Positions 45,621-55,948 of a DNA stretch of 64,000 nt are shown here, in pieces. The stretch spans positions 1,798,001 through 1,862,000 of the forward strand of contig NC_134088.1 in the NCBI RefSeq assembly GCF_000715075.1. Reading direction: 5' to 3'. This DNA comes from Nicotiana tabacum (taxonomy: Eukaryota > Streptophyta > Magnoliopsida > Solanales > Solanaceae). The notes beneath the pieces were generated by a model. The model worked only from the letters and a program-made list of their open reading frames with translations. It did not search any database and had not been told where the DNA came from. The position numbers were made by a program, and so were the translations under genes. Each line of letters opens with the position of its first letter. Within the stretch, counting starts at the first letter, position 1.

Positions 45621-45660
45621 CTACATATCCCTAGTTCTACAGGAATCCGGCCGTATGTAG
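45621..45660 (-). promoter_or_regulatory. ORF-end-type hairpin near the LTR
   Basis: CTACAT (45621-45626) pairs with ATGTAG (45655-45660). An inner stem of five pairs with one G-U is possible. It stands about 120 bp from the LTR, the same relative place as 9076-9114 in the Ogre. Confidence 0.6.
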
Positions 45661-46180
45661 TTCAGGATCCGTTGGCGAGTATGCCGAGGGAGACTTTTAA
45701 GAACGGATGCATTATCTAGAGGCGGGTGAGTGATAGGTTTACGAGAATGATTAAGATTTGATATGGCTTGAGGGAACTGGAGCGGAATTGCTCCCACCGG
45801 GATGGACGTTGCTCGCCGGTTTACCTGCAATTATAAATAATACAAGCGTATACTGTGCATAAATTTAAATATGATACAAATTCCTGTTGGACTATGAATT
45901 TTGTCTTTAGATGGTTAGGATGATGTCTTTAGACCATGATGTCCTGGGCCATGAAGCGTATGATAAAGGATTCACAGGCCAAGAAATGATGCTCTCGGGC
46001 TATGAGGATGGTTCCTTCGAACCATGATGTCTTTGAATAATGATATGCAAATGATTGAAAGGGATCCTCAGGCCATGGCATGGTGTTCTCGGGCTATGAA
46101 AATGGTGCCTCCGAACGATGACGCCTTCTGATGAGTTGGTGATACTTCAGCCCATGAAGGATGAAGTAGTATAATGCGGA

Positions 46181-46790
46181 CAAGACAGAGCTTAGTCTTG
46201 CGAATTGAAGGGCAGAGCTTAGCCCGTAAGAGAAGCAAAATAAATAGTGCTTGATATGGCGCTTAGTTTTGCAACAAATTGGAGGCAGAGCTTAGCCTCG
46301 GAAGGCAGAATGATAGCCTTATGCAAAGATGCCAATGCAGGTGGAGGTAGAGCTTAACCTCGGAAGGCAGAATAGTAGCCTTATGCAATGCAAATGCAGA
46401 TGGAGACAACGTTTAGTCTCGGAAGGTAGAATGGTAGCCTTATGCAAATTGGAAGGTAGAATAGTAGCCTTATGCAATGAAGACAGAATGGTAGCCTTAT
46501 GCAATGCAAATGTAGATGGAGACAACGTTTAGTCTCGGAAGGTAGAATGGTAGCCTTATGCAATACAAATACAGATGGAGACAGTGTTTAGTCTCGGAAG
46601 GCAGAATGGTAGCCTTATGCAATGCAAATGCGGATAGAGACAGTGTTTAGTCTCGGAAGGCAGAATTGTAGCCTTATGCAAGAATGCGGATAGAGACAGT
46701 GTTTAGTCTCGGAAGGCAGAATGGTAGCCTTATGCAATGCAAATGTAGATGGAGACAACGTTTAATCTCGGAAGGCAGAATGGTAGTCTT
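46181..46790 (-). repeat. Tandem hairpin repeat with covarying arms
   Basis: Units of about 55-75 bp each hold an inverted repeat around a constant eight-base core. On the plus strand the arms are CAAGAC/GTCTTG (46181-46200), GGGC/GCCC (46210-46225), GAGGC/GCCTC (46282-46299) and GAGGT/ACCTC (46344-46361), all around AGAGCTTA, and GAGAC/GTCTC (46403-46420) around AACGTTTA. Later units repeat GAGAC/GTCTC. A second inverted repeat, AAGGC/GCCTT, occurs between many of them. Confidence 0.85.
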
Positions 46791-47254
46791 ATGCAATAAA
46801 ATTACGAATGATAGTAGAGTTTTCTTAGCTGATAGCAGATTGAGGCATTGTGATTACTGGGAAAATTGTGACTACGGAGCATTTCTTGGCGTGTGCTGAT
46901 AGCAGATTTTGGCAAGCGCAACGGATCTGAGAATCGTATTCTCGAACAATGTTTGTTTCATAGGCGTATAATATGTTTAATGATTACACAATTCTAGTGC
47001 CTGCATCCAAAGAAACATCGTGAGTTTTGTAAGGGGAAGGTTAGTTCATATCCCCGCCGGCTTTGCTTGATTCGTTCAGCTTTGATTTGGTGATACCGTC
47101 TGTATTATTTGGGTAGCGTCGCTAAACAAAGCAGTTTCAATAATAAACATGCATGATTTTGTAAAAGTATGACATAAATGTATAATAAAAAATAGCTTTT
47201 AGATGAATCGATGACTGTGACGTGGTTCGGGACATTACAACCTCTCTTGCTACG

Positions 47255-47376
47255 GAATTTTGAGGGTCCTCCTCAAAATTCTGCCCCAGTTTGATGGGTT
47301 GACGTTTCTGACTATTGCTTGTGCAACGATCGGCTGAAGTTACTTCAGAATTTTGAGGGTCCTCCTCAAAATTCTG
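47255..47376 (-). repeat. Two copies of an 11-13 bp-stem hairpin
   Basis: GAATTTTGAGG (47255-47265) pairs with CCTCAAAATTC (47271-47281). A second copy at 47346-47376 extends to 13 pairs. Both have the loop GTCCT and are followed by TGCCCCAGTTT. Confidence 0.85.
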
Positions 47377-47442
47377 CCCCAGTTTCCAATTGCGGGGGGA
47401 AATGGAATTTTTATTGAATTGTGACCAAACCCATAGGGCTGC

Positions 47443-47482
47443 CTACGTGTCCCCTCTTAAATGGTAATCAGGTCAGGCGTAG
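47443..47482 (-). promoter_or_regulatory. ORF-end-type hairpin after integrase
   Basis: CTACG (47443-47447) pairs with CGTAG (47478-47482). Flanking words match the Ogre sites on the opposite strand. The inner stem is poor here. Confidence 0.55.
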
Positions 47483-47515
47483 TTCAAATTAAATCATCTA
47501 AGGAAAGCATAAAGA

Positions 47516-49651
47516 TTACACATAGTAACGTTTGACTACATCTGAATTGATCGGCTTCAGCCAGACTTCTCCGTCCATTTCTGCAAGTATGAGGGCTTAT
47601 CCTGTCAGAACCTGGTGAACCATGTATTGACCCTGCCAGTTTAGAGAGAATTTCCCTTTGGCTTCATCTTGATGCGCTAAAATTTTCTTTAACACCAGCT
47701 GCCCCGGTGTGAATTGTCTTGGCTTGACTCTTTTGTTAAAGGCTCTAGACATTCTGTTCTGATAGAGTTGACCATGGCAAACTGCATTCATTCTCTTTCC
47801 GTCTATAAGGGCTAGTTGCTCATAACGACATTTTACCCACTCCGCGTTGTCGAGCTCAGCTTCTTGTATGATCCTTAGGGATGGAATTTCTACTTCAGCG
47901 GGAATGACAACCTCTGTACCATAAACCAGTATATAGGGGGTTGCCCCGGTTGATGTGCGGACTGTGGTGCGATACCCCACTAGAGCAAATGATAACTTCT
48001 CGTTCCACTATTTATGCTTTTCTATCATTTTCCTCAATATCTTCTTGATATTCTTGTTGGCGGCTTCTACGGCTCCATTCATCTAAGGCCTGTAGGCTAT
48101 GGAATTCTTGTGTCTGATGTTGAAAGTCTCACACATAGCTTTTATCAAGTCACTATTGAGGTTGGAGCCATTATCAGTGATGATTGACTCTGGGATTCCG
48201 AATCGACAACCAATGCGGTCATGGACAAAGTCTGCCACGAATTTCTTAGTTACTGCTCTGTAAGATGCTACATCGACCTATTTTGTGAAATAGTCGATGG
48301 CTACGAGGATAAACCTGTGTCCGTTGGAAGCGGCAGGCTCGATTGGTCCAATAACATCCATTCCCTAGGCGGCAAACGACCACAATGAGCTTGTTGTGTT
48401 AAGCTCATTTGGAGGTACCTTTATCATGTATGCATGTATCTGACAGCGGTGGAATTTCCGGACATACTGGATGCAGTCTATTTCCATAGTCATCCAAAAG
48501 TAACCAGCCCAGAGTATCTTTTTTGCTAAGATAAAACTGTTCATATGTGGACCGCAGGTCTCAGCATGAATTTCCTCTAGTAGCCTGGATGCTTCCTTCG
48601 TGTCAACACATCTTAATAGTCCCAAATCAGGAGTCCTCCTATACAGGATTCCTCCGCTGTGAAAGAAGTTGTTGGACAATCTCCGAAGTGTGCATTTCTG
48701 AGTAGGATTTGCAAGCTCTGGGTACTTTCCTTTTGCCAAATATTCCTTGATATCATGAAACCAAGGCTTTTCGTCTGCTTCTTCTTCAACATGGGCACAG
48801 TAAGCTGGCTGATCATAGATCTTTACTGGAATGAGATCAATGAAATTCTTTTTTGGATGATGTATCATAGATGACAGGGTAGCCAATGCATTGGTGAACT
48901 CATTCTGGACCCTGGGAACATGATGGAATTCCATCTTTGTGAACCTTTTTCTCAATTCTTGTACATGATGCAGATACAGGAGTGTCTTGGAGTTCTTGGT
49001 TGCCCATTATTCTCGCACCTGATGTATAAGTAGGTCTGAATCTCCAATCACTAGCAACTCTTAAACATTCATGTCAATGGCCATTTTGAGTCCCAAGATG
49101 AAGGCTTCATACTCGTCCATATTGTTGGTGCACGAGAACCTGAGTTTGGCAGACACCGGATAATGCTGACCGTTTTCTGATACTAGGACTACTCCTATGC
49201 CAACTCCTTTGAAGTTTACCGCTCCATTAAAGAACATTATCCAACCTTCATAAGATTCTGCGATGTCTTCTCCTATGAATCATACCTTTTCCTCAGGAAA
49301 ATACATTTTCAGGGGTTCATATTCTCCATCCACGAGATTCTCAGCGAGGTGGTCTGCCAGTGCCTGACCCTTGACTACTTTCTGAGTTACGTAAACAATG
49401 TCGAACTCATTCAGCAGGATTTTCCACTTGGCCAGCTTGCTGGTGGGCATGGGCTTCTGAAAGATATATTTCAAAGGATCCATCCTTGATATGAGATATG
49501 TAGTATAGGCACAGAAGTAATGTCTTAACTTTTGAGCTACCCAAGTCAAAGCACAACATGTGCACTTCAATAGATAATACCGGGCCTCGTACGGGGTGAG
49601 CTTCTTGCTGAGATAATAAATGGCTTGTTCCTTCCTTCCCGTTTCATCATG
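47516..49651 (-). pseudogene. pol: RNase H and integrase, minus-strand Tat element
   Basis: Reading on the minus strand: first RNase H (RKEQAIYYLSKKL), archaeal-type RNase H (remnants at 48900-49240; NEFTNAL has N where catalytic D is expected) and integrase. The integrase keeps a zinc region (HAETCGPH at about 48560; the CHQC equivalent reads FHRC) and most of the core, but the core is broken by TAG near 48070-48290. The C-terminal tail ends at 47516-47518 after a TAA near 47600. Most stops are TAG. Confidence 0.8.
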
Positions 49652-50948
49652 CTACCCCAGAACACAGCCGAAAGATCCATCTAACACTACAAGGTAGAGT
49701 AGTAAGGGTCTACCTGGCTCGGGCGGGACTAGGACTGGTGGTGTTGACAGGTACTCCTTGATTCTGTCGAAGGCCCTTTAACAGTCATCAGTCCATTTGG
49801 TAGCGGCGCCCTTCTTCAACATCTTGAAGATTGGGTCGCAGATAACTGTAGACTACGCTATGAACTGCCTGATATAGTTGAGCCTTCCCAAGAAACTCAT
49901 CACATCTTTCTTGTTCTTTGGCGGTGATAGTTATTGAATGGCTTTGACTTTTTATGGATCCAGTTATATTCCTCGGTGACTCACAATAAACCCAAGCAAT
50001 TTCATAGCAGGAACCCCAAATGCGCACTTTGCGGGGGTTAGTTTCAGGTTGTACCTCCGCAGTCTATTGAAGAACTTCATCAGATCTTCCAAGTTGTCAG
50101 TGGCGTTCTTGGATTTGATAATAACATCATCCACATACACCTCTATCTCCTTGTGTATCATATCATGGAAAATGGTAGTCATGGCCCTCATGTAGGTGGC
50201 TCCTACGTTCTTCAGACCGAATGGCATTATCCTGTAGCTATACATTCCCCATGGCATAATGAAAGCCGTTTTCTCAACGTCTTCCTCATCCATCTAGATC
50301 CGATGATAACCAGCGAAGAAATCTACGAATGATTGTAACTCATGCTTGGCGCAATTGTCAATCAGGATATGTATATTTGGAAAAGGGAAGTCATCCTTTG
50401 GACTTGCCTAGTTGAGATCCTGGTAGTCGACACAGACTCTGACCTTCCCATCCTTCTTTGGTACCGACACGATGTTGGCTAACCACGTCGGATATTCTAC
50501 TACCCTGAAAACCTTAGCTTTGACCTACTTGGTGACTTCTTCCTTGATTTTTAAACTTATATCAGGCTTGAACTTTCTGAGCTTTTGCTTTACCGGTGGA
50601 CAGATTGGATCGGTTGGCAGTTTGTGAGCCACAATGGATGTACTTAGACCAGTCATGTCATCATACAACCAGGCGAATATGTCCTCATACTCTTTCAGAA
50701 ATTCTGTATATTTTTTCTTCTCTGATGGCGATATGTAAATGCTGATTCGTGTTTCCTTGACGTTTTCTGCATCTCCCAGGTTGACAATTTTGGTCTCGTC
50801 CAGGTTGGACTTAGGTCTATTCTCAAATTTCTCAACTTCTTTGACAATCTCGTCAGGTATGTCATCTTCCTCTGAATCTATATCCGTTTGTCGCGTTGTC
50901 TCATTGCATATCATAGTCATTGGTTCATCAAGACAAGTAATAGTAATG
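49652..50948 (-). pseudogene. pol: Reverse transcriptase, minus-strand Tat element
   Basis: An acidic linker at 50525-50920 is followed by RT: KKDGKVRVCVDY, AGYHRI, MPFGLKNVGATYMRAM and the catalytic YVDD (about 50130-50141). In-frame TAG stops lie near 50526, 50408 and 50296. TAG at 49652-49654 falls at the same codon as the TAA of the + strand Ogre, after CVLG. The start is the splice acceptor. Confidence 0.82.
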
Positions 50949-51132
50949 CTGTATAAATAAAGTAATGAGAGAAAACTATAGCAATAAGTGTTGATTCATA
51001 AGAAAAGTCAAAAATGCTTTTGATAAATTGCATAACTAATTTGAACATTGAAGATCTTATTGCGGAAATTGAAAATGCGAAAAGAAAATCATTTAGTAAA
51101 ACGATGGATAATGCTTGTTTTAGCCTTGCTAC
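50949..51132 (-). other. Predicted pro-RT intron, minus-strand Tat element
   Basis: On the minus strand a GT donor (51132-51131) follows GCCTCGGG, and an acceptor TTTATACAG ends at 50949. The length is 184 nt. The exon phase is 2, the same as in the + strand Ogre. Confidence 0.7.
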
Positions 51133-51830
51133 CCCGAGGCACGTTGGGCTTTGGTTGTCCTGATGGTCCAATTCTTGAGATAGGCCCCTCTGCTCACGGC
51201 CTATATGGAAGGGCCTTCCTCTCCCTCCTCCTCGAGAATAACACAACAGTCCATATCATCGTCCTCTAGGAACAAGTTCTTCACTGCTACAAGTGCTTCT
51301 TATTCCTCTAACCCATAAATGATGTCGGCCTGTTGGAAGGTCTGTTCCAGATGCAGTATTGGCTACTCTAGTGGGTAGGGCCGCGCCATGGTGGTGACCA
51401 GTTGTTGAATTCTTCCCAGGTGTATTCATATCCCAAACCGAAAGTAGTGCCATGTTTCTTGAGTTTTATGGGTTTAATGATTCCTTGGAAGTTCTTGCCG
51501 AGCCCTTTGCCAGGTTTGTACCCACTCCAATTCAGTATACTTTCAATTTTGTTATCCCACCACTTGTTTTTGTTGACAGAATTAACCCGCTCGATGTGGT
51601 GGTAAGTTTCTCCACCCAACTTCCTTCTTCCTTCGATCGCTGGAATGGTCTGGCGATTGTATATAGGGTTGCTACCGTCGACGTGAATGATTACTTCCTA
51701 GTGATTCCATTCGAACTTTACTGCCTGATGTAGCGTTGATGCTACAGCCCCAGCAGCATGAATCCATGGCCGTCCCAGCAGCAAGTTGTAAGGTGCTGAT
51801 ACATCTATTACGTGGAAATCGACCTCAAAT
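51133..51830 (-). pseudogene. pro: Protease C-terminal half with G-patch, minus-strand Tat element
   Basis: It contains LLLGRPWIHAA-like residues (near 51760) and a G-patch segment GYKPGKGLG (about 51500), then an acidic tail rich in E and D. Stops include TGA near 51830 and several TAGs. It continues the frame 51830-53611. Confidence 0.75.
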
Positions 51831-53611
51831 CAGGTTGGTCCCATCTGCAGGCATAGACTAATCTCACCAATGGTGGACCTCTGAGAACCATCAAAGGCTT
51901 TCACATTGATTGCTCCATCTTTTATCTCGTGCAGTCCTTTACCCAACTTCTTGAGTGTTACCAACGGACAAATGTTAAGACTGGACCCTCCATCGATCAA
52001 GATTCTGGTGATGAAATAATCTTTGCATTGCACAATGATGTGCAATGCCTTGTTATGCCCCAACCCTTCAGGTGGCAGCTCGTCCTCAAGGAAGGTGATC
52101 TTATGACTTTCCAGCACTTGTCCTATCATGTTAGCCATTTCCCTGCCAGTGATGTTACTTGGTACGTATGCCTTACTTAGCACCTTTAGCAGAGCATTCT
52201 TGTGTGCCTCAAAATTTTGTAGCAAAGAAAGAATGGAGATTTTTGCTAGCATCTTGTTTAACTGGTCGATGACCGAATACTCCTTGGCCTGTATTTTCCT
52301 CCAAAGATCGTCTGGACCTGTCTCAATGATGGGTGGCCGATTGGAGGCATGCTTTCTTGATTCAACAAGATGATCAGGTGTATAGACTCTACCAGTTCTT
52401 GTCATACCCTGTACTATGACAGTTTCCTCAATCCTGACCTTGCCTTTCCTTCTTACCTCGACTGTATAGTCCCAAGGTACAACCTTTGTATATAATGGTG
52501 TCATGGCTGACATCGCCACTGGGATTGGCGTGGCTATCCTTAACCCGAACGAAACATGTGCCTTAGGTGGCAAAACTGCAACCTCGAATGGTGCGGGTGC
52601 ATTTGCTGGAGACACAAATTCAACCTCAATCGGTGCTAGTATCTTTGTAGATGGTGCTACTTCAAACTCAAGTGGTACAGACATATTCACCTCAATGTCC
52701 TCAGATGGATGGATCTGGACTATGATTGGATTGAGAGTGATTGTTGGTTTCTTTGGGTCGTCATCTTCTGAGATCAACCCGATTGATCCCTCGAGATCCC
52801 ACTCATCTTCTATTTCAATCATGTGGATACCTCCACCCTTATGGTCTGGCAGAGGGTTGTTGCGGACATTTGGAGCGGGTTCTTTTTCTACAATGATCTT
52901 GTTATCAATCAAAGACTGTATCTTGTCCTTCAAGGAGTGACATTCATCGATGGTGTGCCATTTCATTCCGAAGTGGTATGCACATGACTTGTTTGGATTA
53001 ACCCACTGAGAAGGGCTCTCAACGGTTGCAGCAGGGATGAGGGTGACATAACCAGCAGCTTTGAGTCTCTCATATAGCTGGTCAATGGTTTCAGCGATGG
53101 CTGTATATTGTTTTGGAGGTCTACGATCAAAATTAGGTCGAGGTCTAGGGATGTTTTGGCGTGCATGGGGTGATTGGTAATGGGACAGTTGAGCATTATG
53201 AGTTTGGTGGACATGATCATGTTGGGAGTATCTGGGTGAAGTAGGTTGATATGTAGGAGGTGGAGGTGACTGATAAGTTGGTGGTGGAGCTTGGTATGAG
53301 GGTGAAAGAGCTTGGTAATTTGGGGTTGGATGATATATGAGTGGAGGTGTTGGGTAAGTTTGGTATTTGAGGGGAGATTTTGTCCTTTGTGCAACGATCA
53401 CGACCCCTACATCCCTCTTCTTGGACACACCACCGGATTGTAAGGCCTTATTTGTAGCTTTCAAGGCCTCAAAGTTTGTAACTATACCGCTTTTGATACC
53501 TTCTTCAATTCTTTCCCCCAGTTTGATAATGTCGGAGAATTTGTGGTTCTCAATCATCATCAACCGTTCATAATACTGCGGGTCCTGAGCCCGGATAAAG
53601 AACTTGTTCAT
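51830..53611 (-). pseudogene. gag: Gag C-terminal part and protease start, minus-strand Tat element
   Basis: This 593-codon frame holds the end of the capsid domain, a P/Y/Q/H-rich segment, and a variant zinc knuckle CAYHFGMKWHTIDEC (second Cys is His). The linker and the protease active site LIDGGSSLNICPL (near 51950) follow. Gag and protease are in one frame here, with no shift, which is the main evidence that the shift in the + strand Ogre is a deletion. It is open for 1.78 kb but bounded by stops at both ends. Confidence 0.82.
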
Positions 53612-54435
53612 CTATTCCCCTTCTAAGACAGGTATGACCTTAGCAGCTTCAGACCTCCAGCGAGTAGCATACTCGCGAAACGTCTCTGTGGACTTTTTCT
53701 TTAGATTTTTTATATAAAATATGTCTGGCGCATTCTCTATATTAAACTTGAACCTGTCCATAAAGTCAGACGCCATGCCTACCCAGCTGGACCACTTCTT
53801 GGGATATCGACTAATGTACCAAGATAACGCATCTCCTTTTAAACTCCTCATGAACAACTTCATGCGGATCTTTTTCATCAGACTCAGGTGTGCTGGAGAT
53901 AGGTTGGGTGGAGTGTGGCATGGTCTCCACGTAGATAAGAGTGTTGTGAGTGTGGAAATGGCCATTTGTAGAGTTTTAGGGTTCTGGGATGAGTAGTGGA
54001 GTGTTGCTTGGGGTATAACAGGTGTTGTATTGGGTCTTTGGTGGAACAATGTGATGGTGAGGAGCGGGATGATTTTGTTGCTTTGGGATATTTGGAGGAG
54101 GTGTAGGGTTTTGAGTGTTGGGGAAATTGATGTCTGGGGTGCTGAGGAAAAATGACAGGCTTGCCAGATTCCAAACCTAATCGAGCTCTTCTTGGAATTT
54201 CAGTAGTTTATGTTCAAGTTGTCCACATTCTCATTAGGAACCCGAATACCATAACCATCAGTGGCCTCTACCCATTCAGTTGGGTTCTCCTTCCTGATGT
54301 TGTTCAAATTTTCCATCTTGCCTTTGTTCTTGTTCTTAACAGGACTAAGAGGAGGAGTAGGTGGAAGGCCCCTGGATCTCGTGGAATAAGATGATGATGC
54401 CAGAGTGCACGAACTAACCTTTGGGGAGGGGAATA

Positions 54436-54466
<31 letters not shown>

Positions 54467-54470
54467 GTTA
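53612..54470 (-). pseudogene. gag: Gag N-terminal part, minus-strand Tat element
   Basis: A capsid-domain half is visible at 53612-53900: MRSLKGDALSWYISRYPKKW, FMDRFKFNIENAPDI and TFREYATRWRSEAAKV. It joins the next frame across a single TAG near 53610. The N-terminal region (about 53900-54470) is P/T/N/Q-rich and broken by at least one shift. The start codon is not certain. Confidence 0.7.
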
Positions 54471-54732
54471 ACCAAGTCAGTGAGGGTTATAAAAAGTATT
54501 GCAATATTTAAACACATAGTGCGGGAATGTAAAACGTGTCCTAATTTGGGAACCTCTTTGTGCCCGAGGTAGGCCTAGTGACAAATTGATTTAGAGAACT
54601 TAAAATGTTAAATGCCTCATTTTGTTGATAAAATAGACGAACCCCAAATCGACACTAAATAAACAAGAAATAAAAGTCACTAATGGCCATTGGCCTTATT
54701 ACATTTATAAATCGAAAAAGATAAACTCCTAT

Positions 54733-55053
54733 CTACTTGGTCCCAGGAGGACCTTCCTCAGGTTGAATGTTCTCGTTGATCAAATCCTCCAGTTTGCGTA
54801 GGTTCACCAGTAAAAATGCCTTTGCCAAATGTTTTGCTTCATTTCCCTCAGCGATTTGGCAATCTGTGACTCTCTTCCTCACCTTTCCATCCAATTCCAA
54901 CAGGCTGTATTCCAGATATTCCAGTTTTTCGCTGGATTTGGCGGCCCTCTATTTCCATTCGTTGATTTGGTCATTTGATGGAAGATTCCTCCACCAATCT
55001 AGCAAGAGTGAGGGTGTGCTAACCATACCGAAGTTGGGGACCTCGTTCATCAT
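54733..55053 (-). pseudogene. Short ORF1 remnant, minus-strand Tat element
   Basis: A 107-codon frame with one internal TAG (near 54951) lies upstream of gag. Near its start it has LLLDWWRNLPS, which recalls the LRLWWNDLG of the Ogre ORF1. It then has an E/K/L-rich, probably coiled-coil stretch. It is much shorter than the 681-codon ORF1 of the + strand Ogre, so the middle part is probably deleted. Homology is inferred from position and the WW motif only. Confidence 0.5.
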
Positions 55054-55676
55054 TTTCTACAAAATAAAAGGGTTAAGTCCATACCCCCACCAGACTCGAC
55101 TATTTAACATCAACAATTAGCATGAAGCATTTAGTTCTCCAAATAAATGCACTGAATATGGTGATGTCCATTTGGATTTAGGGAAACCCAGTGGATTTTG
55201 GACAAGGCTATCTTAAAGGATCATTTATGCGGACAACATAACTGACTCGGCTAGGTTTGACCATGATGCATGCACAATTAAACAGAGTAAGGTTTCTATG
55301 GGGGTTTTAGACAGGTACCCTTGAGCGGACAACTCTAGAGGGAAAGGCACGGAACCGTTGACTACACCGTCGATCGACTAATTTTACCGCAAATACGCCT
55401 TTGCCGAATTTAAAGTATTTGTTTGGCACGAGTGGAGTATGATATTGAGCATGATTATGCAATTAAAAAAACATATTGATATGTATTTGCACGTTAAGAA
55501 AGCGATAAATACAACAATTTTATAATTTAAAGCTATAAAGGAAGGAAACAAGGAAGATATGTCAGTTTCGCTTTTGAAGAAGAAATTAAACGCTTAAAGA
55601 AATTAAACAAGTAATTTTCATATAAGGGAGGGCTACAAATTCACAAGAACAATCTGAGATGGTAAAATCCTAAATA

Positions 55677-55694
55677 TCCCCAACAGAGTCGCCA
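55677..55694 (-). other. Primer binding site, minus-strand Tat element
   Basis: The minus strand reads TGGCGACTCTGTTGGGGA, one base different from the + strand Ogre PBS. It lies three bases from the LTR end at 55698. Confidence 0.85.
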
Positions 55695-55697
55695 CGC

Positions 55698-55948
55698 TGT
55701 CATGACCCCTTTTTTCCCCTCCCATCGGATAGGAGTCCGGGTTTCGACATTCATGGGGTGTAATGACTCATTTTCTTTTGGAAATTGGGTATTTGAAGAG
55801 TTGTCACCTAACGATTTTAAGGTGCGTTAGGGCACCCATATGGTTCAACTACAACTATGTTTAATAACCAGAGATAGGGTAAGAGCTTGAAATTATCCTA
55901 AGGGGAAGGTGTTAGGCATCCCTCAGGATCCACTAGTGTGGTTCCCGG
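55698..55948 (-). repeat. 5' LTR fragment of the minus-strand Tat element
   Basis: It matches the left 254 bp of the LTR at 40740 and stops at GTTCCCGG, where the chromovirus LTR begins. In the intact LTR the next bases are CCAGATAG (40994 onward). Confidence 0.85.

Larger units (their letters stand above)
45503..47515 (-). other. 3' UTR of the minus-strand Tat element
   Basis: This 2-kb non-coding stretch holds ORF-end-type hairpins at 45621-45660 and 47443-47482, covarying hairpin repeats at 46181-46790, a related hairpin at 46008-46025 and two long hairpins at 47255-47281 and 47346-47376. Confidence 0.8.
40740..55948 (-). mobile_element. Older Tat/Ogre-like gypsy element (minus strand)
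   Basis: Terminal repeat homology links 40740-40993 to 55698-55948, in the same orientation. Between them, on the minus strand, are PBS, a short ORF1 remnant, gag, protease with G-patch, an intron, RT, RNase H, integrase and a repeat-rich 3' UTR. This is the Ogre plan, but protein identity with the + strand Ogre is only moderate and many stops are present. The 5' LTR is cut at 55948 by insertion of the next element; the rest should follow beyond the window. Confidence 0.88.

Noticed and set aside
46329..46899. Short + strand frames over the hairpin repeats
   Set aside because: Repeat translation with no family resemblance, on the antisense strand of the element.
52503..52940. 145-codon + strand frame
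   Set aside because: Antisense shadow of the gag/protease frame at 51830-53611.
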